Origin: an uncultured Blautia sp.
GTDB lineage: Bacteria > Bacillota > Clostridia > Lachnospirales > Lachnospiraceae
DNA length: 17,824 nucleotides
NCBI RefSeq assembly: GCF_934371575.1
Contig: NZ_CAKRNY010000063.1
Span: 1-17,824 of the forward strand
Direction: 5' to 3'
The notes under the pieces are model-generated. The model was not told the DNA's origin. It made no database searches and saw only the letters and a list, made by a program, of their open reading frames with translations. The translations under genes were made by a program, and so were the position numbers. Shown piece by piece: positions 6,716 to 15,291 of the stretch; position 1 is the first letter of the stretch; each line of letters starts with the position of its first letter.

Positions 6716-7726
6716 ATGGCAGAAGAAAAAAAGCTTCTGGAAATTCAGAATTTACGAAAATATTTTCCGGTAAAGGGTATCAACGGTCCGGGAGTACAGG
6801 CTGTGCAGGATGTTTCCCTTTATATTAAAAAAGGAGAAACACTTGGTCTGGTAGGTGAATCCGGCTGTGGAAAGACTACCCTCGGAAGAACAGTCCTTCG
6901 TCTTTATGAGCCAACCGGCGGAAAGATTATTTATGACGGAGAGACTATTTACGACAATCCACTGGATCAGGATGGAAGACCTCTTGGCAAACCCAAATCT
7001 GTAAAAATGCTTCCATACAGAAGAAAAATGCAGATTATTTTCCAGGATCCATCTGCTTCCCTTGACCCCCGTATGACAGTTGGGGAGATCATTGGAGAGG
7101 CAATTGATATTCACAAGCTTGCGGCAAGCAAAAAAGACCGTGCAGATATGATTAAGGAATTGCTGTCAAAGGTTGGGCTGAATACAGAGCATGCAAACCG
7201 CTATCCCCATGAGTTTTCCGGCGGTCAGCAGCAGCGTGTGGGTATTGCCCGTGCACTTGCGGTAAAACCGGAATTTATCGTTTGCGATGAACCGATTTCC
7301 GCACTTGATGTTTCTATCCAGTCACAGGTTGTAAATATGCTGGAGGACATGCAGGAGCAGATGGGACTGACTTATTTGTTCATTGCCCATGATCTTTCTG
7401 TTGTCCGTCATATTTCAAACAGAATCGGTGTTATGTATCTTGGCTCTCTGGTGGAGTTAGGAGAAAGCTATGAATTGAACCGGCATCCGATTCATCCGTA
7501 TACACAGACCCTGCTTTCCGCAGTTCCGGTTCCGGATCCGGCACTTAGCCGGACGAGAAAGCGTATTATTCTGGAAGGAGACGTGCCAAGTCCTATGAAT
7601 CCGCCAAGCGGATGCCGTTTCCACACCAGATGCCCATATGCAACTGAAAAGTGCAGCCAGGTTGCTCCTGTGTTTAAAGAGCATGAGCCGGGGCACTGGG
7701 CAGCCTGTCATTTACTTGACAAATAA
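6716..7726 (+). CDS. oppF: Oligopeptide ABC transporter ATP-binding protein OppF
   Basis: A 336-residue ATPase, the partner of OppD. It has Walker A GESGCGKT (47-54), Q-loop Gln110, signature SGGQQQR (168-174), Walker B FIVCDE with Glu192, and H-loop His225. The C-terminal peptide-transporter extension has Cys300, Cys306, Cys313 and Cys331 in the iron-sulfur cluster arrangement of the family. The ATG follows the oppD stop codon with no gap, and its RBS (AAGGAGGAG) sits inside the end of oppD. This suggests translational coupling and 1:1 synthesis. Confidence 0.96.
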   Translation: MAEEKKLLEIQNLRKYFPVKGINGPGVQAVQDVSLYIKKGETLGLVGESGCGKTTLGRTVLRLYEPTGGKIIYDGETIYDNPLDQDGRPLGKPKSVKMLPYRRKMQIIFQDPSASLDPRMTVGEIIGEAIDIHKLAASKKDRADMIKELLSKVGLNTEHANRYPHEFSGGQQQRVGIARALAVKPEFIVCDEPISALDVSIQSQVVNMLEDMQEQMGLTYLFIAHDLSVVRHISNRIGVMYLGSLVELGESYELNRHPIHPYTQTLLSAVPVPDPALSRTRKRIILEGDVPSPMNPPSGCRFHTRCPYATEKCSQVAPVFKEHEPGHWAACHLLDK

Positions 7727-7745
7727 TTTTAAATTTTGGTATTAC

Positions 7746-7764
7746 GTTCTTCAGTTAGAAGGAC
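7746..7764 (+). other. Intercistronic hairpin between oppF and oppA
   Basis: GTTCTTC (7746-7752) pairs with GAAGGAC (7758-7764), one G-U pair, over a 5-nt loop. There is no T-tract after it. Hairpins between membrane-component and binding-protein genes often stabilise the binding-protein mRNA segment; applying that here is inference. I see no convincing separate oppA promoter in the 102-nt gap. Confidence 0.35.
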
Positions 7765-7828
7765 TGCTTAATACAAGCGTCGGTTCTCATTTCTCATGCG
7801 GCGCAAAAAGTATAAAGGAGGAAAAGTA

Positions 7829-9484
7829 ATGAGAAGAAAATTTATGTCTATGGCACTGACTGCAGCTATGGTAGTAAGTATGGCAGCCACTCCTGTATTC
7901 GCTGAGGATACAGCATCTGATGAAGGATTTAACCTTAACCTTTGTATCGCATCTGAACCACAGACAATTGATCCTGCACTGAATTCAGCAGTTGATGGCG
8001 CAATCATGTGCAACCATATGTTTGAGGGTCTTGTTAAATGGGTAAACGATGGCGAAGGAAATGCTGTCACAGCTCCTGGACAGGCTGAGTCCTGGGAAAA
8101 GACTGAAAATGAAGACGGCACTGTAACTTATACAGTTAAACTTCGTGACGGCATCAAATGGTCTGATGGACAGGCTGTAACAGCTGGTGACTTCGTTTAT
8201 GCATGGCAGCGTCTTGCAAATCCTGAGACAGCAGCAGATTACTGCTACATGATCGATATGGTAAAAGGATATGACACAGTTGCTGACGGAAGCGCTGATC
8301 CAAGCACTCTTGGAATCACAGCAGTTGATGATCAGACTCTTCAGATCGATCTTACTTATGACTGCCCATATTTCGAAGAAATCATGGCATTCCCGGCAAC
8401 CTTCCCGGTTCGTCAGGATATGGTAGAGAGCAGTGACAACTGGACATTTGATCCAAGCACATACATTGGCAATGGACCATACAAAATGACAGAGTGGTCT
8501 CACAATGCTTACATCTCCATGGAGAAAAATGAGAACTACTATGACTACGAGAACCTTGGACCGGATACTATTAAATTTACACTTCTTGATGACAACAACG
8601 CAATGCTCAAAGGTTACAACAACGGTGAGCTTGATTTCATCGAGAACCTTCCGGTAGACGAGATTCCAACTTACCTTGCTTCTGGCGAGCTTGAAATCGG
8701 TGACTACCTTGGAACCTACTATGTATGCTTCAATACAGAGGACGAAGTTTTCTCTGACCCTAACATCCGTAAAGCATTCTCACTTGTAATCGACCGTAAC
8801 TACATCGTAGAGAACGTTTCCCAGGCTGGTGAGGTTCCGGCTGACGGATATGTACCGAATGGTGTAAATGATGCAGCTGGCGCTGGTAGTGATGACTTCC
8901 GTACAGTAGGCGGTTCTTACTACAGCATTTCTGAGGAAGACTATGAAGCTAACTGCGAAGAGGCTCGTCAGCTTCTTGCAGACGCTGGTTACCCGAACGG
9001 TGAGGGCTTCCCGACTGTAGAGTATCTCTACAACACAGCTGATAACCACAAGAAGATCGGTGAAGCTCTTCAGAACATGTGGCAGACAGAGCTTGGCGTA
9101 ACAGTTAACCTGAATAACCAGGATTGGAACGTATTCCTTCAGAACAGAAAAGATGGTAACTTCCAGATTGCTCGTAACGGCTGGATCGCAGACTACAACG
9201 ATCCTTGCTCATTCCTGGATATGTGGTACACAGACGGTGGTAACAACGATGCCCAGTACTCTAACCCGGATTATGATGCAGCTATTGATGCAGCAAAAGC
9301 TACTTCCGATCCGGAAGAGCGTATGAAAGCATTCCACGAAGCTGAGGATATCCTTATTGGACAGGACAGCGTACTTGCTCCAATCTACTTCTATACACAG
9401 CCATACATGCTCAATCCAGATATTGACGGTATGTACTACACACCACTTGGATACTTCTTCTTTGGTTACACAAGCAAGAAATAA
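7829..9484 (+). CDS. oppA: Oligopeptide-binding protein OppA (SBP_bac_5), without lipobox
   Basis: A 551-residue extracellular solute-binding protein that delivers peptides to OppBC. The N-terminus is a classical signal peptide: basic MRRK, a hydrophobic core, and a likely signal peptidase I cut after Ala25 (PVFA|ED). No cysteine lies near the cut; the first one is Cys39, well inside the mature domain. The SBP family 5 domain starts at about 35, with LCIASEPQTIDPALNS, FEGLVKW, VKLRDGIKWSDGQAVTAGDFVYAWQR and IGNGPYKM. An upstream ATG (7796) gives 11 extra residues, but AAAGGAGG (7814-7821) sits 7 nt before the ATG at 7829. Codon choice is strongly biased (CTT for Leu, CGT for Arg, C-ending Asn/Tyr/Phe/Ile), as expected for a very abundant protein. 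Confidence 0.95.
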   Translation: MRRKFMSMALTAAMVVSMAATPVFAEDTASDEGFNLNLCIASEPQTIDPALNSAVDGAIMCNHMFEGLVKWVNDGEGNAVTAPGQAESWEKTENEDGTVTYTVKLRDGIKWSDGQAVTAGDFVYAWQRLANPETAADYCYMIDMVKGYDTVADGSADPSTLGITAVDDQTLQIDLTYDCPYFEEIMAFPATFPVRQDMVESSDNWTFDPSTYIGNGPYKMTEWSHNAYISMEKNENYYDYENLGPDTIKFTLLDDNNAMLKGYNNGELDFIENLPVDEIPTYLASGELEIGDYLGTYYVCFNTEDEVFSDPNIRKAFSLVIDRNYIVENVSQAGEVPADGYVPNGVNDAAGAGSDDFRTVGGSYYSISEEDYEANCEEARQLLADAGYPNGEGFPTVEYLYNTADNHKKIGEALQNMWQTELGVTVNLNNQDWNVFLQNRKDGNFQIARNGWIADYNDPCSFLDMWYTDGGNNDAQYSNPDYDAAIDAAKATSDPEERMKAFHEAEDILIGQDSVLAPIYFYTQPYMLNPDIDGMYYTPLGYFFFGYTSKK

Positions 9485-9501
9485 TTTTACGCAGAATTTT
9501 G

Positions 9502-9542
9502 CAGGCTCCCGGAACTTATCCATTTTCCGGGGGCTTGTTTTA
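9502..9542 (+). terminator. Rho-independent terminator of the opp operon
   Basis: CAGGCTCCCGGAA (9502-9514) pairs with TTCCGGGGGCTTG (9525-9537) over 13 bp with two G-U pairs and a 10-nt loop. TTTTA follows. It lies 18 nt after the oppA stop. Confidence 0.9.
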
Positions 9543-9548
9543 TGTAAA

Positions 9549-9580
9549 GGTACCGTAGCCGGGCTTTTGCCCCTGGTATC
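9549..9580. other. Nested hairpin after the opp terminator
   Basis: The outer stem is GGTACC (9549-9554) with GGTATC (9575-9580). The inner stem is GGGC-TTTT-GCCC (9561-9572). It starts a few bases after the opp terminator and about 30 bp before the malQ promoter. No T-tract follows on the plus strand. It may be a remnant of a second terminator; its role is unknown. Confidence 0.3.
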
Positions 9581-9607
9581 ATCATATAAAAAGCGTATTT
9601 TATTTTG

Positions 9608-9637
9608 TTGACCGATTACGTATGATAGCGGTATAAT
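9608..9637 (+). promoter_or_regulatory. Sigma-A promoter of the malQ operon
   Basis: TTGACC (9608-9613), an 18-bp spacer and a perfect TATAAT (9632-9637). The start site should be near 9644, with a leader of about 50 nt. No CcpA-like cre site or other operator is obvious. Confidence 0.85.
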
Positions 9638-9695
9638 AAGCAGATAACGATTCTTGTACCAAAAGGTTACAGTAACAGATTAGGAGGAACACATG

Positions 9696-11222
9696 ATGAG
9701 AGCCAGCGGTATTTTATTGCCTATATCCAGCATCCCTTCCAACTATGGAATTGGATGTTTTTCTAAAGAAGCTTACACTTTTGTAGATCAGCTCGCAGAA
9801 GCCGGACAGAATTATTGGCAGATCCTGCCACTTGGACCAACCGGATACGGGGATTCCCCTTATCAGTCCTTTTCCACATTTGCAGGAAATCCTTATTTTA
9901 TCGATCTGGAAGAATTTATCCAGAGAGATCTTCTTACAGCAGCAGAATGTGCAGGCTGTGACTGGGGCGGCAGCAAAAGCTATGTAGACTATGAGAAGGT
10001 TTATCTTTCCAGATTTTCCCTTCTTCGAAAGGCATACAGACGTTTTTACCAGATGGATGAAAAAGACAAAGAGCTTCAGCTGATCCGTGAGGAAATGGAA
10101 GCCTTCCAGCAGGAACAGGGGTTCTGGCTTGCTGATTATTGCCTGTATATGGCAGTGAAGGACAGCCTGGACGGAATGGCCTGGAATCAGTGGCCAGAGG
10201 AGTTGAAGACACGTAAGCCAGAGGCACTTGCAAAGGCAGGGGAGGAACTGAAGGAGGACATTGGCTTTTATGCATTTCAGCAGTTCTGGTTTTACCGCCA
10301 GTGGAGTCAGCTGAAGAAATATGCAAATGACAGGGCCATTAAGATCATCGGGGATCTGCCGATCTATGTGGCTTTTGATGGCGCTGATGCATGGGCGAAT
10401 CCGGAACTGTTCCAGTTTGATGAAAATGCTGCTCCGGTAGCAGTGGCAGGATGCCCGCCAGATGCTTTTTCAGCAACAGGACAGCTGTGGGGAAATCCAC
10501 TGTACAATTGGGAATATCATAAGAAAACAGGCTACAGATGGTGGATCCTTCGCATGGCTCACTGCATGAAGCTGTATGACAAAGTCCGTATTGATCATTT
10601 CAGAGGCTTTGATGAATACTGGGCAGTGCCTTACGGGGATGAGACTGCAAAGAATGGCAAATGGGAAAAGGGACCTGGAATTGAGTTATTTAAGGTTCTG
10701 GAGAAGAATATTGAAGGGCTGGATGTGATTGCTGAAGATCTTGGATTTCTTACAGATTCTGTAAGGGAACTTCTGGCAGATTCCGGTTATCCGGGCATGA
10801 AGGTACTTCAGTTTGCCTTTGATGAAAGCGGCGAGAGCGTATATCTTCCTTTCCGATATGACAAAAACTGCATTGTATACACTGGAACCCATGACAATGA
10901 GACTACGAAGGGCTGGCTTGGAAATCTTACAGAGTCAGGCAGAGCCTATGTAAACCAGTATACAGCCTGTGAGGATAAAGACACAGATGAATGTGTATGG
11001 GGGCTTATCCGGGCAGCACAGTCCTCAGTAGCAGAAGTGTGCGTAGTTCCTCTTCAGGATTATCTCTGCCTTGGAAATGAGGCGAGAATGAATACGCCTT
11101 CTACTCTTGGGGATAACTGGAAGTGGCGCCTGGTAAAAGAGCAGCTTCAGGATAAGACGATCAGAAGAATATATGCCATGACAAAATTATATGGACGTGT
11201 TCAGGAGTATAAAGAGAAATGA
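9696..11222 (+). CDS. malQ: 4-alpha-glucanotransferase (amylomaltase), GH77
   Basis: A 508-residue cytoplasmic glycoside hydrolase family 77 enzyme. It transfers alpha-1,4-glucan segments between maltodextrins in maltose and glycogen metabolism. The N-terminus SGILLPISSIPS and the WQILPLGPTGYGDSPYQSFS block are diagnostic. The catalytic residues are the nucleophile Asp300 (VRIDHFRGF), the acid/base Glu347 (VIAEDLG) and Asp400 (GTHDNET). The NTPSTLGDNWKWR segment near residues 466-478 is also typical. The length is normal. The ATG at 9696 is 8 nt from AGGAGG; an adjacent ATG at 9693 would add one Met. It heads an operon, and its stop overlaps the start of the next gene (ATGA). Confidence 0.95.
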   Translation: MRASGILLPISSIPSNYGIGCFSKEAYTFVDQLAEAGQNYWQILPLGPTGYGDSPYQSFSTFAGNPYFIDLEEFIQRDLLTAAECAGCDWGGSKSYVDYEKVYLSRFSLLRKAYRRFYQMDEKDKELQLIREEMEAFQQEQGFWLADYCLYMAVKDSLDGMAWNQWPEELKTRKPEALAKAGEELKEDIGFYAFQQFWFYRQWSQLKKYANDRAIKIIGDLPIYVAFDGADAWANPELFQFDENAAPVAVAGCPPDAFSATGQLWGNPLYNWEYHKKTGYRWWILRMAHCMKLYDKVRIDHFRGFDEYWAVPYGDETAKNGKWEKGPGIELFKVLEKNIEGLDVIAEDLGFLTDSVRELLADSGYPGMKVLQFAFDESGESVYLPFRYDKNCIVYTGTHDNETTKGWLGNLTESGRAYVNQYTACEDKDTDECVWGLIRAAQSSVAEVCVVPLQDYLCLGNEARMNTPSTLGDNWKWRLVKEQLQDKTIRRIYAMTKLYGRVQEYKEK

Positions 11223-12952
11223 ACAGATTGATCAGGTTTTTAAAGGGCTACGAGAAAGAAAGCTTTCTGGCGCCTTTGTTCAAAATGCTGGAGGCCACCT
11301 TTGAGCTGATCGTGCCTCTCGTTGTAGCAAAAATTATGGATATTGGCATTAAGAATCAGGACAATGCTTATATCTGGCACCAGTGCGTGATCATGGTACT
11401 GCTTGGCGTGATCGGCCTTGCCTGTTCCCTGACAGCACAGTATTTTTCCGCGAAGGCAGCCATGGGATTCAGTACAGCCCTTCGCAAGGAGCTGTTTTCC
11501 CATATCAGCAAGCTTTCCTATAGAGAGCTGGATATGCTTGGAACCCCTACCCTTGTGACGAGGATCACCAACGATGTGAACCAGGCACAGACCGGTGTGA
11601 ACATGGTACTGCGTCTGTTCCTTCGTTCCCCTTTTATTGTTGTAGGGGCAGTGATCATGTCTTTCACCATTGATGTGAAGATCGGTCTGATCTTCCTGAT
11701 TGCAGTTCCGGTAATTTCTGTTGTAATTTACGGAATTATGCGTACAACAGTGCCAATTTACAAAAAGGCCCAGTCTTCCCTGGATAGGATTTCCCTGATC
11801 ACCAGAGAAAACCATGTGGGTGCCAGAGTGGTAAGAGCCTTTGGAAGACAGCAGGAAGAATATAAAGAATTTTCAGAAGTAAATGATGATTACACCAAGG
11901 TGCAGGTAAGAGCGGGAAAAATTTCCGCACTTCTGAATCCTGCCACTACAGTTATCATGAACTTTGCCATTATCGGAATTCTCTGGTATGGCAGCAGGGA
12001 AGTATCTGTAGGCATTCTTACACAGGGAGAGGTGGTTGCCCTTGTAAACTACATGAACCAGATCCTGATCGCGCTGATCGCTCTTGCGAATCTGATCGTG
12101 GCAGTGACAAAGGCCATGGCTTCCGGTGTTCGTCTGAATGAGGTACTGGATACCAGACCGTCCTTGACGGATGAGGGCAGCTGTGTGCAGAAGGAGAAAT
12201 CCGGTACTGCACGAGTTGCGTTTGAAGATGTAAGCTTCACTTACGCAGGCAGCAAGGAGCCGGCACTTTCCCATATTTCCTTTACAGCAGAGCCTGGGGA
12301 GACAATCGGTATTATCGGCGGCACCGGATGCGGTAAATCTACTCTGGTGAACCTGATCCCACGTTTCTATGACGTGACTTCCGGTAATGTAGTAATTGAT
12401 GGAAATAATGCAAAAGAATATCCTTTTTCGCAGCTTCGTAAAAAAATTGGAATGGTGCCTCAGCAGGCGGTTCTGTTTAAGGGAACCATTCGTGACAATA
12501 TGAAATGGGGCAAGGAAGATGCCACTGAGGAAGAAATCCAAAGAGCGCTTTCCATTGCCCAGGCAAGTGATTTTGTAAACAGTAAACCGGAAGGCTTAAA
12601 CACTATGGTAAGTCAGGGAGGAGCCAATCTGTCAGGTGGACAGCGACAGCGTCTTACCATAGCAAGGGCACTGGTGGGGGATCCTGAGATCCTGATCATG
12701 GATGACAGTGCTTCTGCTCTTGACTTTGCCACAGATGCGGCTCTTCGTCATGCTATTCATGAGCAGACCAAGGGAATGACCGTGTTTATCGTTTCCCAGA
12801 GAGCAACATCCATCAAGCAGGCAGACAAGATCCTGGTGCTGGACGATGGGGAGCTGGTTGGTGTGGGAACCCACAAAGAACTTATGGAATCCTGTGAGGT
12901 CTACAGAGAGATCTGTCTGTCACAGCTTTCCGAACAGGAGGTGAACCGCTGA
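11219..12952 (+). CDS. ABC exporter half-transporter, degenerate-site subunit
   Basis: A 577-residue fused transmembrane and nucleotide-binding protein (ABC type I exporter fold). About six TM helices lie in residues 15-300 and the NBD in 330-577. It has Walker A GGTGCGKST (367-375) and a canonical signature LSGGQ (471-475). Walker B reads ILIMDD, with Asp496 in place of the catalytic Glu. The H-loop is SQR, with Gln527 in place of His. This is the degenerate-site pattern known from heterodimeric exporters such as TM287/288, LmrCD and BmrCD. The next gene supplies the complementary subunit. The ATG overlaps the malQ stop by 4 nt. Substrate unknown; the multidrug type is usual for such pairs. 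Confidence 0.93.
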   Translation: MNRLIRFLKGYEKESFLAPLFKMLEATFELIVPLVVAKIMDIGIKNQDNAYIWHQCVIMVLLGVIGLACSLTAQYFSAKAAMGFSTALRKELFSHISKLSYRELDMLGTPTLVTRITNDVNQAQTGVNMVLRLFLRSPFIVVGAVIMSFTIDVKIGLIFLIAVPVISVVIYGIMRTTVPIYKKAQSSLDRISLITRENHVGARVVRAFGRQQEEYKEFSEVNDDYTKVQVRAGKISALLNPATTVIMNFAIIGILWYGSREVSVGILTQGEVVALVNYMNQILIALIALANLIVAVTKAMASGVRLNEVLDTRPSLTDEGSCVQKEKSGTARVAFEDVSFTYAGSKEPALSHISFTAEPGETIGIIGGTGCGKSTLVNLIPRFYDVTSGNVVIDGNNAKEYPFSQLRKKIGMVPQQAVLFKGTIRDNMKWGKEDATEEEIQRALSIAQASDFVNSKPEGLNTMVSQGGANLSGGQRQRLTIARALVGDPEILIMDDSASALDFATDAALRHAIHEQTKGMTVFIVSQRATSIKQADKILVLDDGELVGVGTHKELMESCEVYREICLSQLSEQEVNR

Positions 12953-14694
12953 TGGGAAAGAATAAAGACACTATGAAACGGGTGCTGAAATTTATCAGCC
13001 CTTATAAAGCCAAAATTATCATTATGCTTCTTACAGCGCTTGTCACCGTTGCTTTCACTTTGTATACGCCTATTCTCATTGGTAATGGTGTGGACAATAT
13101 CGTAGGACCTGGAAATGTAAATGTAGCCGGACTTTTGAAGGTGCTTGGAACTCTGGCAGTGATCGTTGTGGGAAATGCAGTTTCCCAGTGGGTGATGAAC
13201 CTTCTTACCAATCAGGTCACTTATCGCGTGGTGCAGGATGTCAGAAGCCAGGCGTTTGCCCATCTTCAAGAGGTACCGGTATCTTACATTGATGCCAATC
13301 AGCCGGGAGATATTTTAAGCCGTATTGTTTCTGATGTCAGTCAGTTTTCCGATGGACTTCTTATGGGCTTTACCCAGCTGTTTACCGGTGTTCTGACAAT
13401 CTTCGGAACCATAGGTTTCATGCTGTCCATCAGTGTGAAGATTGCGGTGATCGTTATTCTTCTTACGCCCATTTCCCTGTTTGTGGCAAGCTTTATTGCA
13501 AGCAGAACCTTCCGTATGTTCCAGGAGCAGTCTGAGAAGAGAGCACAGATGACTTCCATCGTGGAAGAGCTTGTTGGAAATCAGAAGATTGTGCAGGCTT
13601 TTTCCTATGAGGAGAGAGCAAATGAGCGTTTTGGAAAAGTAAATGAAGAGCTTCGGGTTTGTGGAATCAAGGCAATTTTCTTTTCCTCTATCACAAACCC
13701 GTCCACACGTTTTGTAAATGGTCTTGTTTACACTGCAGTTGGAATTTTTGGTGCATTTACGGTAATTAAGGGAGGCATGACGGTAGGACAGCTGACCAGC
13801 TTCCTGAACTATGCAAATCAGTATACTAAGCCATTTAATGAGATTTCCGGCGTTATCACAGAACTGGAGAATGCGCTGGCCTGTGCGAAACGTCTTTTTG
13901 ACTTTATTGACACATCGGTACAGGAACCGGATGCGCCTGGTGCTGTGGAACTGGAAAAAGCAGACGGCAGGGTAAGCGTTGAAAATGTTTCTTTCTCTTA
14001 CAGAAAAGAAGTTCCGCTTCTTACAGACATTTCCATTGATGTAAAGCCCGGACAGAGAATTGCCATTGTTGGACCTACGGGATGCGGAAAGACCACTATG
14101 ATCAATCTGCTTATGAGGTTCTATGATGTGGACAAGGGACAGATCAGAGTAAGTGGTTATCCGGTAAGAGAACTGACCAGAGACAGCCTGAGAAGAAATT
14201 TTGGTATGGTGCTTCAGGAGACCTGGCTGAAAGCCGGAACCATCCGCGAGAATATTGCTTATGGGAAGCCGGATGCAAGTCTGGAAGAGGTTATGGAGGC
14301 TGCAAAGCATGCCCATGCCCACAGTTTTATCAAGCGAATGCCAGATGGCTATGACACCGTGATTTCAGAGGGCGGCGGAAATATTTCCCAGGGACAGAAG
14401 CAGCTTCTCTGTATTGCAAGGGTTATGCTGATGCATCCGGCAATGCTGATTCTTGATGAGGCAACTTCCTCCATTGATACCCGTACTGAGGTGAGGGTAC
14501 AGAAGGCCTTTGCTGAGCTGATGGAAGGAAGGACAAGCTTTATTGTAGCACATCGTCTTTCCACTATTCAGGAAGCAGATCTGATTCTGGTAATGAAGGA
14601 CGGAAATATTATCGAGCAGGGACGGCATGAGGAGCTGCTGGAGAAGAAAGGCTTCTATGCGAACCTGTATGAGAGCCAGTTTGCTATTTCATAA
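12952..14694 (+). CDS. ABC exporter half-transporter, canonical-site subunit
   Basis: A 580-residue half-transporter. TM domain about residues 15-310; NBD from about 340. It has Walker A GPTGCGKTT (374-382), Walker B MLILDE with catalytic Glu503 and H-loop His534 (VAHRLS). The signature reads ISQGQ (478-482) instead of LSGGQ. So its own Walker A/B and His, combined with LSGGQ of the upstream subunit, make the working ATP site. Its altered signature falls in the degenerate site. The ATG overlaps the previous stop by one base, and AGGAGGTGA lies upstream. Tight coupling fits an obligate heterodimer. Confidence 0.94.
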   Translation: MGKNKDTMKRVLKFISPYKAKIIIMLLTALVTVAFTLYTPILIGNGVDNIVGPGNVNVAGLLKVLGTLAVIVVGNAVSQWVMNLLTNQVTYRVVQDVRSQAFAHLQEVPVSYIDANQPGDILSRIVSDVSQFSDGLLMGFTQLFTGVLTIFGTIGFMLSISVKIAVIVILLTPISLFVASFIASRTFRMFQEQSEKRAQMTSIVEELVGNQKIVQAFSYEERANERFGKVNEELRVCGIKAIFFSSITNPSTRFVNGLVYTAVGIFGAFTVIKGGMTVGQLTSFLNYANQYTKPFNEISGVITELENALACAKRLFDFIDTSVQEPDAPGAVELEKADGRVSVENVSFSYRKEVPLLTDISIDVKPGQRIAIVGPTGCGKTTMINLLMRFYDVDKGQIRVSGYPVRELTRDSLRRNFGMVLQETWLKAGTIRENIAYGKPDASLEEVMEAAKHAHAHSFIKRMPDGYDTVISEGGGNISQGQKQLLCIARVMLMHPAMLILDEATSSIDTRTEVRVQKAFAELMEGRTSFIVAHRLSTIQEADLILVMKDGNIIEQGRHEELLEKKGFYANLYESQFAIS

Positions 14695-14705
14695 GGGGGA
14701 TGAAT

Positions 14706-15140
14706 ATGGAAAATAAGAATTTGGAAGAGACTGATGTAAATGAGAAGCAGGAAGCCAGAAATGGGAAGTCTGCTATGCCTATGAGAACCTGCCTGATTAT
14801 GATTCTGGCAGGGGTTTATGTGGCTTATCTGGGTGTTTCACTTTGCCAGAATGTAATAAATGGTGCTGAGGGCAGCAGTCCTGGATTTATGGTTGCGGGA
14901 GTGATTTTTATTGTGCTTGGCGTGGCTTTCGTGATCAATGGAATTCGCGGCAGCATAAAGGCTGGCAAGATTCAGAAGGAGTCGGATGCAGAAAGTGAAG
15001 CACAGGCTTCTGAGACAGAAACTTCAGGGACAGTTGAATCTAAAATGGAAAGTACTTCATCCTTGAATAAGAAAATGTCTATTGCTGACCGAGCTAATCT
15101 GGTTAGCCAGTTAGGGGATAGGACAGAAGACGAAGAATAG
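14706..15140 (+). CDS. Small two-TM membrane protein of unknown function
   Basis: 144 residues. The charged N-terminus (about 1-24) is followed by two hydrophobic helices (about 27-46 and 59-78) separated by a short Asn/Gly/Ser loop. The C-terminal tail (about 80-144) is hydrophilic and acidic, rich in Glu, Ser and Thr, and is probably cytoplasmic. I do not recognise a named domain. It starts 11 nt after the ABC exporter pair and is the last gene of the malQ unit. That suggests, without proving, an accessory role for the exporter. An ATG at 14700 touches the AAGGGGG site directly; the ATG at 14706 has a normal 6-nt spacing and was chosen. Confidence 0.75.
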   Translation: MENKNLEETDVNEKQEARNGKSAMPMRTCLIMILAGVYVAYLGVSLCQNVINGAEGSSPGFMVAGVIFIVLGVAFVINGIRGSIKAGKIQKESDAESEAQASETETSGTVESKMESTSSLNKKMSIADRANLVSQLGDRTEDEE

Positions 15141-15163
15141 AAAGTATTGTTTTTGAAAAGAAA

Positions 15164-15192
15164 TTGACATATTTAATAGATAGTGTTAATAT
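15164..15192 (+). promoter_or_regulatory. Promoter of a short noncoding RNA
   Basis: A perfect TTGACA (15164-15169), a 17-bp spacer and TAATAT (15187-15192) with a TG extension. No gene follows: any reading frame from the predicted start (about 15199) is closed within a few codons, and a terminator stands about 46 nt downstream. Confidence 0.8.
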
Positions 15193-15198
15193 ATGTAT

Positions 15199-15291
15199 GA
15201 AAAATGAGTGCTGCCGATAGACGGTTAGTCCATATATATGATGTCAAAAGTAACCACTAGTTTGCAGACCGGGCGGTTACTTTTGTGTTTT
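15199..15291 (+). ncRNA. Candidate antisense RNA of a decayed type I toxin-antitoxin locus
   Basis: A promoter and a terminator define a transcript of about 93 nt without a credible ORF. It contains a small CCG-ATAGA-CGG hairpin (15214-15224) and ends in the strong stem at 15245-15285. Its 3' end runs antisense to the last codons of the minus-strand toxin-like fragment at 15277-15366. Convergent RNAs overlapping at their 3' ends and sharing a hairpin are the layout of txpA/RatA and bsrG/SR4 type I systems. The assignment is inference from layout and from the toxin-like peptide; transcript ends are predicted. Confidence 0.6.
15245..15291. terminator. Terminator hairpin shared by the small RNA and the toxin fragment
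   Basis: CAAAAGTAACC (15245-15255) and GGTTACTTTTG (15275-15285) pair perfectly over 11 bp with a 19-nt loop. TGTTTTA follows on the plus strand. On the minus strand the same stem contains the toxin fragment's TAA stop, so the coding end and the terminator arm coincide. Confidence 0.8.

Noticed and set aside
9357..9611. An 84-codon plus-strand ORF across the end of oppA and its terminator
   Set aside because: It overlaps oppA out of frame, crosses the opp terminator and has no RBS.
13315..14322. A 335-codon minus-strand ORF opposite the second ABC half-transporter
   Set aside because: It is long only because the real frame's codon use avoids stops on the other strand. The plus frame carries all ABC motifs, while this one is His/Cys/Ser-rich without any domain.
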